Below, one piece after another: positions 35,744-45,376 of a stretch of DNA of 64,000 nucleotides (the stretch's first letter is position 1; each line of letters starts with the position of its first letter). The DNA is taken from NCBI GenBank assembly GCA_964365025.1, contig CAYIOJ010000001.1:43428-107427 (forward strand). Reading direction: 5' to 3'. This DNA is from UBA10003 sp964365025 (GTDB lineage: Bacteria > Patescibacteriota > Patescibacteriia > Magasanikbacterales > UBA10003). The position numbers were made by a program, and so were the translations under genes. The notes under the pieces were generated by a model. The model ran no database searches. It saw only the letters and a list, made by a program, of their open reading frames with translations, and was not told the origin of the DNA.

Positions 35744-37090
35744 TTACAAAAACAAACTTAATCGCTCTTTAATCAACGGTAAAAAATAAGCCGCATCAAA
35801 CAATGAAACAACCAGTAAAACAATGGCCACTATCTGTAAATATTTTTTAACCGTTTTCCTATCATCCAAAAGTCTACTTAAAAAATATCCGCCAAAAATA
35901 GCCAAAAAAGGATATATTTGAAAACGATAGCGTGATTGTACAACGGTCAAAAGCAGAGGGAGTGGCGCCAGCAAGGCAAAAACAATAAAATAATTGAACA
36001 AGACTTTTCGCTCTCGCGAAAGAGCAAATAACCCGCTATACCCGCTTATAAAAAATACCGCACCCCAACCGAGCGAAGAGAGGACAAACACTAATTGCTT
36101 GATTCCGCTCTGATAAAACCAAAAACCCATTGGTCTAATCAAACTAAAAAATCTTATAATTCTCAAAAAAAATAGTTTAATGAAAACCAAAGGATAATTA
36201 AGCGCAAAAAATAAAAATTCTTGCGTCGCTCTTTCCTTAATTCCATTGAAACCTTGAAGCCTGACATATTCATCAAAAGGATTGAAACCGCCTGCAATCT
36301 GTCCGCCCCGGGCAACCAAAGTATTACCAATCCATAAATTAAAAGAGCCGGTTAAGGTCGTTAGAATAAATTGATGATAAACTAAATAGTTACGGATAGA
36401 CCATGGAGTGAGAATGGCGATAAACGCGAACAAAAAGACGCTACCGTTTCGTATTTCTTTTTTAAAGACATAAAAAAATAAAATCGGCAGTAAAAACAAA
36501 ATAACAGTCGGACGAGTCAAAACAGCCAAACCAGCAATCGCCCCTAAGAGCGCGCTTTGGTTAACCGATCTATTTTTAGAATTATAAATTCTAACAAAAA
36601 CAAAAATAACAAGAGTAATAAAAAATAAATACAATGTTTCAGTCATAAGCATGGCGGAAATTTCAATCAAATCCGGGTGCAAACCAAAAAGCATGGCCGC
36701 CAAAAGTCCCGCTTTCTCATTTTCAAAAATTTTCCGCGCGATCAAAAACAACAGCCAGGCAGTTAAAGCGTGCAATAAGGCCTGAATTACCCACACTGCT
36801 TCGTGGTGGTAACCAAAAATCTTATAAATGCCGGCTAAAAAAAATTCATACGCCGGGCCAGCCCGCACAATGGCTGTGTCAGATTCATAACTGTTATTCC
36901 TATTTTCCCGATAACCAAATCCATCGGCTAAATTTATCGCGATCTGATCGTAAGCCCTCGTATCAACTACTGGCCTAATGCGGTGGATAAAAGAATAAAT
37001 TAGTGGAATCAAAAACGACAGAAGTATTGTCGCCACCAACACCCAACGCAATGAAAAAATGTTTTTATTTCTTAAATTACACCAATCCAC
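35744..37090 (-). CDS. GT39/PMT-like glycosyltransferase
   Basis: The 448-residue polytopic protein has a first loop after helix 1 with HRIRPVVDTRAYDQIA and an acidic residue pattern like the PMT_2/ArnT family, then about ten helices. It contains RAGPAYEFFLAGIYK, typical of the family's conserved loop. Such enzymes take sugars from polyprenyl-phosphate donors on the outer face of the membrane. GT2 proteins that could make such donors lie at 37.1 and 15.2 kb. The acceptor is unknown. Confidence 0.8.
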   Translation of the reverse strand: MDWCNLRNKNIFSLRWVLVATILLSFLIPLIYSFIHRIRPVVDTRAYDQIAINLADGFGYRENRNNSYESDTAIVRAGPAYEFFLAGIYKIFGYHHEAVWVIQALLHALTAWLLFLIARKIFENEKAGLLAAMLFGLHPDLIEISAMLMTETLYLFFITLVIFVFVRIYNSKNRSVNQSALLGAIAGLAVLTRPTVILFLLPILFFYVFKKEIRNGSVFLFAFIAILTPWSIRNYLVYHQFILTTLTGSFNLWIGNTLVARGGQIAGGFNPFDEYVRLQGFNGIKERATQEFLFFALNYPLVFIKLFFLRIIRFFSLIRPMGFWFYQSGIKQLVFVLSSLGWGAVFFISGYSGLFALSRERKVLFNYFIVFALLAPLPLLLTVVQSRYRFQIYPFLAIFGGYFLSRLLDDRKTVKKYLQIVAIVLLVVSLFDAAYFLPLIKERLSLFL

Positions 37091-37098
37091 ACTCTAAA

Positions 37099-37797
37099 TT
37101 AATCTAATAAATTAAACTTGATAATAGACCAGATGGCGCAAAAAGCGTCTCTGGCGCCTATTTTTTTACCCTCGGCGTAAGTTCGACCGTAATAAGAAAT
37201 ACCAACCTCATAGAGCCGCAACTTTTGTTGAGCGATGCGAGCTGTTATCTCCGGCTCAATATTAAAACGATTGGCGCGCAGATACGGTAAAATTTTCTGC
37301 AAAGCTTCACGAGTAAATGCTTTATATCCTGTCTCCATATCCGTCAGGTTCAAATTAGTTAACATGTTAGAAAAAAAGGTCAAAAATTTATTAGCCACAG
37401 AATGCCAAAAAAACAAAACACGATGCGGACGGTCTCCCATAAATCTTGATCCATATACCACGTCAGCTTTTCCATCAAATAAGGGCTCCAACAACAGTGA
37501 ATATTCTTTTGGATCATATTCTAAATCAGCGTCCTGCATGATAATAAAATCACCAGTGGCTAAAGAAAAACCTCGGCGCAAAGCCGCTCCCTTGCCAATG
37601 TTTTTATCCTGATAAACTATCTTATATTTATCACCCAGAATTTTTAAAATTTCACGGGTTCCATCTACAGAAAAATCGTCAACAATTATTATTTCTTTTT
37701 CTATTGATTCCAAATTCACCGATTCTACTTTTGAAATAATATTAAGAATGGTGTTTTTCTCGTTGTAAACAGGGATTATGATTGATAATTTGGACAT
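37099..37797 (-). CDS. Family 2 glycosyltransferase (polyprenyl-phosphate type)
   Basis: The 232-residue protein opens SIIIPVYNEKNT and has IVDDFSVDGT, MQDADLEYDP as the DxD motif and GSRFMGDRPHR; this last segment is typical of dolichol-phosphate-glucose/mannose synthase relatives. The ATG at 37797 lies 4 bp after the upstream stop and fits the family start; nine extra residues from 37824 would overlap the previous gene. It sits next to a PMT-like gene, so donor synthesis and use are probably coupled. Confidence 0.87.
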   Translation of the reverse strand: MSKLSIIIPVYNEKNTILNIISKVESVNLESIEKEIIIVDDFSVDGTREILKILGDKYKIVYQDKNIGKGAALRRGFSLATGDFIIMQDADLEYDPKEYSLLLEPLFDGKADVVYGSRFMGDRPHRVLFFWHSVANKFLTFFSNMLTNLNLTDMETGYKAFTREALQKILPYLRANRFNIEPEITARIAQQKLRLYEVGISYYGRTYAEGKKIGARDAFCAIWSIIKFNLLD

Positions 37798-37801
37798 AAA
37801 A

Positions 37802-38581
37802 TTATTCTTTCTTGGCCAAAACATAGATCATTTCTCGTCTTCTTGAAAAAGGAATAGAGAGCGTGCTGCAAAGTTGGGCGAAAAAATTTTTCCTTTGAAA
37901 AAATCGGCCGAGACTAAAAAAAACATTCCTGGTATTTTTCTGAAGAACCGCAAAAAAAGACCATTCCAGTATTTTTACAACTTCATCTAATGTAAATTCC
38001 CGGCGATGACCTTTGAAATTTGAACCGCTCTCAAAAAAATCCTTAACATCCCAATTAGGGCTTCGGCCCAAAAGAAAAAAACGAAGACATCTTAATAAAT
38101 TAGCTAGATTGGGAGTAGTTACCAAAAAAAATCCATCTTTTTTTAAAACCCGCCGAACCTCCAAAAACAAATCCTTGGGCGAATCAGGCAGGTGTTCAAT
38201 CGTCGCATCCGAGACAACCACATCAAAAGTCTCGTCTGGAAACGGCAATGGCTCATTGACAATATCGCTTTTGATGATTTTAATTTTGCCCTCTTGCCAA
38301 ATTGATTCCAATTTTTTAAAATCCGAAATCGTATAAAAATTTTGTTTTTCATCCTGAAAAATAAATTTATCAACACCAACCGCGTCTGCCTCAAGAATAC
38401 CCAGTGCGCCAACCAAAATGCCAATGCCGCTTCCCACATCTAAAATCTTTTTGCCTTTTATGGCGCCAAGTGAAGAGAGCAAATTTAAAGAAATCAAAAA
38501 TCTCTTAAAGTCAATCTTATATTGAAATGAAAGATGGCCAAATAATCGGTAAATTTTTTCCAGAGCTATTTTGGCATCCAT
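37802..38581 (-). CDS. Class I SAM-dependent methyltransferase
   Basis: The 259-residue protein carries the motif ILDVGSGIGILVG and SDATIEHLPD, typical of the Methyltransf_11 type. Residues 1-40 are helical and basic without a zinc site. It lies between a GT4 gene (2 bp gap) and a GT2 gene (4 bp gap), so a sugar substrate is expected. The late basic RRR segment near residue 248 may aid membrane or nucleic acid contact, but this is not diagnostic. Confidence 0.78.
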   Translation of the reverse strand: MDAKIALEKIYRLFGHLSFQYKIDFKRFLISLNLLSSLGAIKGKKILDVGSGIGILVGALGILEADAVGVDKFIFQDEKQNFYTISDFKKLESIWQEGKIKIIKSDIVNEPLPFPDETFDVVVSDATIEHLPDSPKDLFLEVRRVLKKDGFFLVTTPNLANLLRCLRFFLLGRSPNWDVKDFFESGSNFKGHRREFTLDEVVKILEWSFFAVLQKNTRNVFFSLGRFFQRKNFFAQLCSTLSIPFSRRREMIYVLAKKE

Positions 38582-38583
38582 AT

Positions 38584-39648
38584 TTATGGTGTCTTAAAAT
38601 AATCTAAAATTTTGCCCACGACATTCTCTAAATTATGATTCTTCTTTACAAATTCAATGCCTCTCTCGTTGTGGAGTATTATACCGGAATTATAAATTTT
38701 TTCAATTGTTTTAGCCAATTCTTGACAATCTCCTTCGGGAAAAGTATAAACCAAGCCTTCTTTGGCCAAATCGACAAAAGCTTCGCTTGAAGTTATGACC
38801 ATGCGACCCGAGGCCAAGGCTTCCAAAACCACCTTATCAACACTACCCGTGCGGCTAGTATGGATAAGAATATGATGGTTCAGATAAATGTTGGACATTT
38901 GTTCTGGTGGATACGAGTGAAAAGAAAATCCTGCCTCTGTTATTTCTCGTCCCATTTTAAGCAATTTGTCACGATATTGTTCGTCTCTCGGATCCGCAAT
39001 ATCTCCAGCAAAATGATATATTATGGTTTTAAGACCCACTATCTTTTTGCTTTGCAATTCTGCTACCGCTCGTATAACTGTTTCCCAATCCTTAGATGGA
39101 GTGACACGACCAACACTCAACAAAAATAGGGTGTCCCTGTGTTTTAATACTTGGTGTTCATCAAGATTATTATAATTAAGTGAAGCTCTAGGAATTCCGT
39201 GTCCCGTTATTTCAACTTTCTTGCTCGACAGTCTAAAACTTTCTTTGGAGGCGGTAAAAATTTTATCCACTATTTTTTCGGCTAATTTCAACTGCCAACT
39301 GACGGCCTTATGTGTATACCAAAGGGCTATCTTTTTATGCCACAATTTCCACAATAAACCACCCAATAAAACATACTCTTTATTCATGTGCACAAAAACT
39401 CCGTCGTAATTATTTTTATATTTGAAAATATACTTATAAAAATTCCAAAGATATTTTATCCTGGACGCGTCCCTTTCTTTACCCAATGAAATAACCTTGA
39501 CATTGGGCGGCAGACAATATTCGCCTTTCTGCAAACAAACAACAACAACTGATTCGTAGTGTTTGGCAAATTCTTCAATCCAGCGATGAAAAAAACCCAA
39601 ATTATTATCATTTATATCCACCTTCTGTGTTAATATTAGTAATCTCAT
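38584..39648 (-). CDS. Family 4 (GT-B) glycosyltransferase
   Basis: From the ATG at 39648 the protein has 354 residues and begins MRLLILTQKVD, the usual start of GT4 proteins. This start overlaps the upstream stop by 4 bp; 21 further residues from 39711 would be read over the preceding gene and are not conserved. The C-terminal domain has LSVGRVTPSKDW and DKVVLEALASGRMVI, the nucleotide-sugar binding ExxxxxE-like segment. Donor unknown. Confidence 0.85.
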   Translation of the reverse strand: MRLLILTQKVDINDNNLGFFHRWIEEFAKHYESVVVVCLQKGEYCLPPNVKVISLGKERDASRIKYLWNFYKYIFKYKNNYDGVFVHMNKEYVLLGGLLWKLWHKKIALWYTHKAVSWQLKLAEKIVDKIFTASKESFRLSSKKVEITGHGIPRASLNYNNLDEHQVLKHRDTLFLLSVGRVTPSKDWETVIRAVAELQSKKIVGLKTIIYHFAGDIADPRDEQYRDKLLKMGREITEAGFSFHSYPPEQMSNIYLNHHILIHTSRTGSVDKVVLEALASGRMVITSSEAFVDLAKEGLVYTFPEGDCQELAKTIEKIYNSGIILHNERGIEFVKKNHNLENVVGKILDYFKTP

Positions 39649-40463
39649 ACAAGGGTTGCCTCCAATCCTTTGACAAATGGAGTTGCCACAACATTCAGCA
39701 ATTTTTGCCAATCATCACTTTTATAAACTTCATCGCTTAACAAAGTTTTAATTTGCCACAATGTCAGTGGGAAGAACGGCAAAAAAGAAATTACCCGAAT
39801 CAAACCGGAAAAAAATACAGGAGCATTGATTTTCCAAAATTTATAACCAAAATTCTTTAAATAGTTTAAAATTGTCTCAAAACTAATAATTTCTAGCCCA
39901 GCCATATTTATAATCTGATTTGCTGACGAATCAATGCAGGCGCTGATTGCCATGACCAAATCTTCAATAAAAATCGGCTGTAAACGAAAATTTAAAACCG
40001 GCATTATCAGTGCAATTCTGGCCAATTTAAGCAAAAACCAGACATTTTTATTGTCGCCCGGGCCATAAACCATGCTGGGGCGCAAAATGATATAAGGCAG
40101 GCCGGAACCCAAAATATTTTTTTCCGCCGCTCTTTTAGAATCAATATAGGGGTCATTTAGTTTTGATAAAACCCTGATACTGGACAAAAAAATTAAACGC
40201 CGAACATCCAACCGCCGTCCCATTTCAATGATATTATTGGTCCCGTCAACATTAACTCTTTCAATAAATTTTTTATTTTTATGGCCAATGATAGCCGCCA
40301 AATGGATCAGGGCGTCTATTTTTTCATCACTACAAAAACTCTGTGTATCTTCTTTTTTAGAAACATCGCCAGTAAATAAAACAACTTCATTCCCATTCTT
40401 TTTAAGTTGTTCGACAAGATACGAACCGATAAACCCTGTCCCGCCTGTAATTAAAATGGCCAT
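39645..40463 (-). CDS. Short NAD-dependent epimerase/dehydratase
   Basis: This 272-residue SDR has ITGGTGFIGSYL at the start, SSIRVLS as the Ser region and Tyr/Lys in YIDSKRAAEK. It is about 40 residues shorter than typical extended SDRs, losing part of the C-terminal substrate domain. The start overlaps the previous radical SAM gene by 13 bp. It could act as a 4-ketoreductase or epimerase on an NDP- or lipid-linked sugar. Confidence 0.78.
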   Translation of the reverse strand: MAILITGGTGFIGSYLVEQLKKNGNEVVLFTGDVSKKEDTQSFCSDEKIDALIHLAAIIGHKNKKFIERVNVDGTNNIIEMGRRLDVRRLIFLSSIRVLSKLNDPYIDSKRAAEKNILGSGLPYIILRPSMVYGPGDNKNVWFLLKLARIALIMPVLNFRLQPIFIEDLVMAISACIDSSANQIINMAGLEIISFETILNYLKNFGYKFWKINAPVFFSGLIRVISFLPFFPLTLWQIKTLLSDEVYKSDDWQKLLNVVATPFVKGLEATLV

Positions 40464-41806
40464 AAAAAATTTTCAAAAAAATATTTGGGCATGTGCCTTG
40501 CTAGATAGGCAGGGCGGAAATAATAAGACACAAATGCCCATTCTTTTAGTCTTAACAACTCTTCTGTTTTTAAATTTTTGTGTTTAAAAATTGGGGTATA
40601 TTCATCATATTCTTCCCAATTTCGATTAAAAATCATTTTTTCTTTTTCCAACTTTTCAAAAAATCTAGTGCCGGGATAAGGCGTGACTATTGCAAATTGA
40701 GCCACTAATGTATTCAATCTCTTGGCATATCTGATTGTCTCTAAAATTGATTCTTTTGTGTCGCCTTCCAAACCGATTAAATAAAACGCCGCCACTGTTA
40801 TTCCCAGTTTATGGCAATAAGCCACCATTTCATCCTGATAAGCCTCTACAACCGGTAAACGTTGAGACTTTTTTAAAATCTCGGGATTAGACGATTCAAT
40901 TCCCACATTGATATTTCTCAATCCCGCCCGATACATCAAATTCAGTAAATCCTTATCAACTTTGTCAAGTCTGGTTTCGCACGACCAAATTATTTTTAAA
41001 TTTTCCAATATCAATCTTTCAGCGAATTCTCGCGTTCTTTGCTTGCTACAAGTAAAAAGCGGGTCCCTAAAATCAATCGCCATAACGCCATAATTATTTT
41101 TCAACTCTTTTATTTCTTTTATTATGTTGTCTATCGTTCTTAAACGCAATCTGGCGCCGGCCAGGAGCGGATAAGCGCAATAATATGAGCAGGTATGCGG
41201 ACAGCCGCGAGATGCCAACATTACCGTAACCGGTTTTTTGTTTAACGCCGGCGAATAAGAATATTTTTTTAAAGAAAACGAACTCCAATCCGGAAACGGT
41301 AAATAATCCAAATTTTCAACTTGGCCCGCCTCAAAAATTCCGCTGGGCAATTCCTTTTGATTAACAATTTTTATGGCCGCCGCTTCGGCCTCACCCCTTA
41401 TCACAAAATCGGCGTCATTAATAAAAAAATCCGGCAAGGCCGAGGCGAAAGTTCCATAAACTCCCACCTTGAGGCCTCTGCTTTTTATAATCCTCGCCAC
41501 TTCACATTCGTGAAAACAATCAACAATAGAAGACGGGACCAGCGCCAAATCTGCAGTAATTGTTTTAATTTCCAATCCACGCCCCACCTCTACGCGTTCA
41601 ACTTCCCAGCCGGCTTGTTTGAAAATAGCGACGAGATAAGCCGATGTAATTTCCGGCAAAACAACGCTCTTCTTTTTAACATATTCAAAAATTCTAGCCC
41701 GCCAAGAATTACCGATCCATGTGCCCGTGCCCATACCGCCGGCCAAATCTTTATTAATGCACTTCTTGCTATTCCGCGCTTGAATTTCAAATAATGCAAC
41801 TTTCAT
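40451..41806 (-). CDS. B12-binding-type radical SAM protein with CX3CX3C motif
   Basis: The 451-residue protein has an N-terminal cobalamin-binding-like half and a radical SAM domain (~190-400) with IESSNPEIL and FYLIGLEGDT. The cluster cysteines are Cys202, Cys206, Cys210 in GCPHTCSYYC, a CX3CX3C spacing instead of the canonical CX3CX2C. All other landmarks match the B12-type class, and the surrounding frame is intact, so a frameshift is not the cause. It lies between a GT4 gene (4 bp overlap) and an SDR gene, so a glycan substrate is likely. Confidence 0.8.
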   Translation of the reverse strand: MKVALFEIQARNSKKCINKDLAGGMGTGTWIGNSWRARIFEYVKKKSVVLPEITSAYLVAIFKQAGWEVERVEVGRGLEIKTITADLALVPSSIVDCFHECEVARIIKSRGLKVGVYGTFASALPDFFINDADFVIRGEAEAAAIKIVNQKELPSGIFEAGQVENLDYLPFPDWSSFSLKKYSYSPALNKKPVTVMLASRGCPHTCSYYCAYPLLAGARLRLRTIDNIIKEIKELKNNYGVMAIDFRDPLFTCSKQRTREFAERLILENLKIIWSCETRLDKVDKDLLNLMYRAGLRNINVGIESSNPEILKKSQRLPVVEAYQDEMVAYCHKLGITVAAFYLIGLEGDTKESILETIRYAKRLNTLVAQFAIVTPYPGTRFFEKLEKEKMIFNRNWEEYDEYTPIFKHKNLKTEELLRLKEWAFVSYYFRPAYLARHMPKYFFENFLWPF

Positions 41807-42783
41807 ATTTTCAACATTGCCTCAACAAACTTATCTTTATCACCCACCGGCACAATCGTAACTTTCGAACCTGGTTTTAATTCATAATTGGCCACACCCA
41901 CGTCGGTCATAATGACCGGCATGCCAACCGCGGCCGCTTCCATGGCCACCAAACCATATCCTTCGCTCAGGCTGGGGAACAAAACACAATCAGCGGTTTT
42001 TAAATAACCATATGGATCCTCTGTCCAATTCTGTAATTTTATATTGTCATCTAAATTATTACTTATCACTTGACTCCTAATTTTTTGTTCTTCTTCACCC
42101 CGACCAACTATTAATAATAGATAATTTTTCTGTTTTATAACTTTTTTAAAAATTTCTATTAACCATGGAATATTTTTTACAGGGTCAAGCCTGCCTAAAA
42201 TCAAAAATATCTTTGCATAGCCTGGATATTTACTGCGCAAATCTATTTCGAAAACAAGAGAAAGATGTCTAATCAGCTCCGGATCATTTTGTATTGATCT
42301 AACTATTATTTTACTCTCTGCAACACTCAGACTTAATAAACTTTGTTTTATTCTTTCTCCCGCCACTCTGATTTTATCCGCATGTCTCAAAATAAATTTA
42401 GCCATGCATAATTTAAACCATTGATTCTTATAATAACCGCCAAAAAAATCACCGTGTACCTGCACTTCTAATTTAATTTTAAATTTACGCTTCAGACACC
42501 AACCAACCAAACCTGTAAAAAAGGGATCCTGTGTGGTAATTTCCTCAATATTTTTTTCTTTAATTAACTTTTTCCCAATTTTCTTTAAACGACAAAATTG
42601 CTGTAATTTATTTCCCCCTGTTGATTGTATGTGAACAGTGGAACTTAAATCAAAGACCTCCCCTTCTCTGCTTGGAATAATAATAAATAATTCATCTTCT
42701 TTCCCATACTCAATCATGCGTCTAGTAACAATGGAATCTTTATTTAAAATATTTTCGTCCAGACTGATCATTAAAATCCTCAT
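41803..42783 (-). CDS. Family 4 glycosyltransferase
   Basis: The protein of 326 residues is a short GT-B enzyme with LILGRLDPVKNI, VGRGEEEQK and the ExxxxxE-like segment SLSEGYGLVAMEAAAVGMPV. The N-terminal domain is reduced compared with the usual 350-400 residues. The gene is 3 bp from the next upstream radical SAM gene and overlaps the downstream radical SAM gene by 4 bp. Donor sugar is unknown. Confidence 0.85.
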   Translation of the reverse strand: MRILMISLDENILNKDSIVTRRMIEYGKEDELFIIIPSREGEVFDLSSTVHIQSTGGNKLQQFCRLKKIGKKLIKEKNIEEITTQDPFFTGLVGWCLKRKFKIKLEVQVHGDFFGGYYKNQWFKLCMAKFILRHADKIRVAGERIKQSLLSLSVAESKIIVRSIQNDPELIRHLSLVFEIDLRSKYPGYAKIFLILGRLDPVKNIPWLIEIFKKVIKQKNYLLLIVGRGEEEQKIRSQVISNNLDDNIKLQNWTEDPYGYLKTADCVLFPSLSEGYGLVAMEAAAVGMPVIMTDVGVANYELKPGSKVTIVPVGDKDKFVEAMLKI

Positions 42784-42786
42784 AAA

Positions 42787-44232
42787 CTACTTTGTTACAA
42801 ACTTTTTTGCTAATTTAAACTCCACCGGCCACCAAAAAAATTTCAACTTCCATCGCAATTTACAAATTAAAATAAATCCTAATTTCAAAATTCTACTGGC
42901 ACTGACCGAGGAACCCAGCGCGCTCTTGACGCTATGCGCGCCAAAACGCACATAGGCCTCCATTGATTCAACAAAATTTTTATCTTTTACCCAAGGAAAA
43001 TTTTTCACCGCTAAATAGCTCAATTGATTTTGTGCCAGATGCGCCCATTCATCTAACGTGCGCGGCGCTTGCCAACCAGCAACCAGACACTCTTCATACA
43101 AAGTGGAACCTGGATAAGGACGAAAAGCTTGCGGCCCAATAATTTGCACTTTTTCGCTTAATTTAGCCAATTTATCAATTAAATCAAGGGTCATCATCAT
43201 ATCATTTTTTTCCTCTCCTGGCAAGCCAATCATAAATGAATATTGGGGAATTATATCATATCGCCAGCACATCTTAGCCGAATTGATAATTTGCTCCGGA
43301 GTGATGTGTTTTTTAATTTTTTCCAAAATTCGCAAACTGCCTGATTCTGCTCCAAAAGATAATAAATAACAACCCGACCGCCGCAACCGCTCCATTAATT
43401 CATCGTCAATCATTCCCGGCCGAATATAATCTGCCCTAACTGTTGTCTCCCACGGTATAATTAAATTTCGCTCAATCATGCCACTGACTATTTCACGCGC
43501 GCGATTAATGTCAACAAAAAAATTTTCATCCCAAAAACGCAACTTTTTATCTTTAAAATATGCCTTGCTCTTAATAATTTCCAAATCACACAAAACTTGT
43601 TCGGCCGTTCTCATTCTCCAACTATTTTTTAAAATGGCATTAATACAAAAAGTGCAAAAATGCGGACAGCCGCGCGAAGTTAACGATGGTATCAAACGCA
43701 AATTCCGCAAAATTTCAGGCGCCACCAAATCCCAATTAAACAAAGGCATTTGGGCCGGATCATGCAATGCTCGCGGAGAATTAATAATAATTTGCCCGTC
43801 TTTTTTATAAGCAATGCCTTTGACATCTTGCCACTGCCGACCTTGAGCAATTTCCAACATGGTTATTTCCCCTTCCCCAAAACAAACCGCGTCTACCAAA
43901 TCGTGCTTGGCTGTCTGATGAATAAAAAATGTTGGATGCGACCCGCCCCAAACAATTTTACAAAACGGCTTCAGCTGTCGGATTTGTTTAGCAATTTCAA
44001 TTGCTTGTGGCAGCTGCATTGTCATCACGGACAATCCGGCGCACTCACAATCAACAATTTCGCGTTGAAGCATCTCCAAATAATTTTTCTGCCTGACGCA
44101 ATCAATCAATTTAACAGAAATGCCCTGACTGTCTAAAAAAGAAGCAATACTTAGCAAGCCGACAGAAACAGAACTGTCATAATTTTCCTTGACGATATTA
44201 AATTGCGGATTGATAAGCAAAATTTTAGCCAT
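42787..44232 (-). CDS. B12-binding-type radical SAM protein
   Basis: An N-terminal cobalamin-binding-like domain (IVWGGSHPT, ~93-101, then CFGEGE) precedes Cys189, Cys193, Cys196 (SRGCPHFCTFC). GAESGSLRILEK and FMIGLPGEEK are the normal later motifs. At 481 residues it is a standard BchE-like protein. The last ~60 residues are basic and include KLRWKLKFFWWP, which could touch the membrane, fitting a lipid-linked substrate. It overlaps the upstream GT4 gene by 8 bp. Confidence 0.86.
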   Translation of the reverse strand: MAKILLINPQFNIVKENYDSSVSVGLLSIASFLDSQGISVKLIDCVRQKNYLEMLQREIVDCECAGLSVMTMQLPQAIEIAKQIRQLKPFCKIVWGGSHPTFFIHQTAKHDLVDAVCFGEGEITMLEIAQGRQWQDVKGIAYKKDGQIIINSPRALHDPAQMPLFNWDLVAPEILRNLRLIPSLTSRGCPHFCTFCINAILKNSWRMRTAEQVLCDLEIIKSKAYFKDKKLRFWDENFFVDINRAREIVSGMIERNLIIPWETTVRADYIRPGMIDDELMERLRRSGCYLLSFGAESGSLRILEKIKKHITPEQIINSAKMCWRYDIIPQYSFMIGLPGEEKNDMMMTLDLIDKLAKLSEKVQIIGPQAFRPYPGSTLYEECLVAGWQAPRTLDEWAHLAQNQLSYLAVKNFPWVKDKNFVESMEAYVRFGAHSVKSALGSSVSASRILKLGFILICKLRWKLKFFWWPVEFKLAKKFVTK

Positions 44233-45376
44233 GCTGATTAACTTCTTTTAAGAAATTGACTGTTTGTTCAATCACATCGCTCCACACGAATTTTCTTAAA
44301 CCCTGACGACAAGCGTCTTGAAAAAGAATACTCTGCCAATAAGAATCAGACAAAATATTTTTAATAGCCGCCTTAATTTGTTCACGATTATTATATTCCA
44401 CCAGCAAACCATTTTTTCCGTTTTCAATCACTTCCGGATTGCCGCCGCAATTACTTGCAATAATCGGCTTGCCCAAACTTAAAACTTCCAAAATCACGTG
44501 GGACAAACCTTCATACTGCGAATTAAGAATAAAAACATCGGCTGTTTGATAGTATTCAAAAATTTTATCCAGAGGCGCGCGGCCGATAAAAAACACTTCA
44601 TGTTTCAGCTTATATCCGTCTCTTATGGCCTCCAGACGCCGTCTATCCGATCCGTCGCCGATAATCAATAATTTCAAAGACGGAAATTCCTGACGCAAGC
44701 CGCTTAACACATCTATAAGTCCGTCAAAACCTTTCCAAGGCGCTAAGCGGCCGGCAGTCACAATTAATTTATCATCATTGGCTATTCCTAATTTCTCTCG
44801 CGTTGCCATTTCATCAGCAATTCGCTCCGGTAAAAAATCAACCGCGTTGTAAATCACTTGAAGTTTTGCCAAATCAACACCGATACGCACCGCTAAATCC
44901 TTCATAAAATTACTTACCGCCACAACCTTATCCGCTCCGCGCAAGATTTTTGTTCTTAAATTTTTCAGCAGAAAAATTTTGGGACCATAACTGCCATCTT
45001 GAAAAGATAAAATATCATCTTTAGTAATACCCGCGTTGGCGGCTATTTCCCAAGCGCTGTCGCCGGCAAAACGCACTGCTAATTTTTTATTTAAAAACAC
45101 TTTGCCAACGAGCCAAGACAAAAAACCGGCTGTATAAAGATCAAAAGTATAAATAATATCGGCCTGACCGGCTAGATTAAATAAATTCCACAGAAACAAA
45201 AATTTATTTGATACTTTAACGACACGATAACTTCTAATCTTTCTATCATTCTGACCAAAAGCCAAAACAGTGATTTCAATGCCCTGCGTTTGTAAATCTG
45301 CAGCCAACTGTTCAATTATTCTCGCCGGTCCGCCGATATCCGGCGGAAAAATCCCTGAAGTAATCAATACTTTCAT
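44225..45376 (-). CDS. Family 4 (GT-B) glycosyltransferase
   Basis: The ATG at 45376 gives 383 residues beginning MKVLITSGIFPPDIGGPA, the classic start of GT4 proteins; the longer frame to 45442 overlaps the UbiA gene and is rejected. The C-terminal half has TAGRLAPWKGFDG, IGDGSDR and EGLSHVILEVLSLGKPI. Overlap with the upstream UbiA-family gene is 4 bp. It would add a sugar to a lipid-linked precursor, donor unknown. Confidence 0.87.
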   Translation of the reverse strand: MKVLITSGIFPPDIGGPARIIEQLAADLQTQGIEITVLAFGQNDRKIRSYRVVKVSNKFLFLWNLFNLAGQADIIYTFDLYTAGFLSWLVGKVFLNKKLAVRFAGDSAWEIAANAGITKDDILSFQDGSYGPKIFLLKNLRTKILRGADKVVAVSNFMKDLAVRIGVDLAKLQVIYNAVDFLPERIADEMATREKLGIANDDKLIVTAGRLAPWKGFDGLIDVLSGLRQEFPSLKLLIIGDGSDRRRLEAIRDGYKLKHEVFFIGRAPLDKIFEYYQTADVFILNSQYEGLSHVILEVLSLGKPIIASNCGGNPEVIENGKNGLLVEYNNREQIKAAIKNILSDSYWQSILFQDACRQGLRKFVWSDVIEQTVNFLKEVNQHG

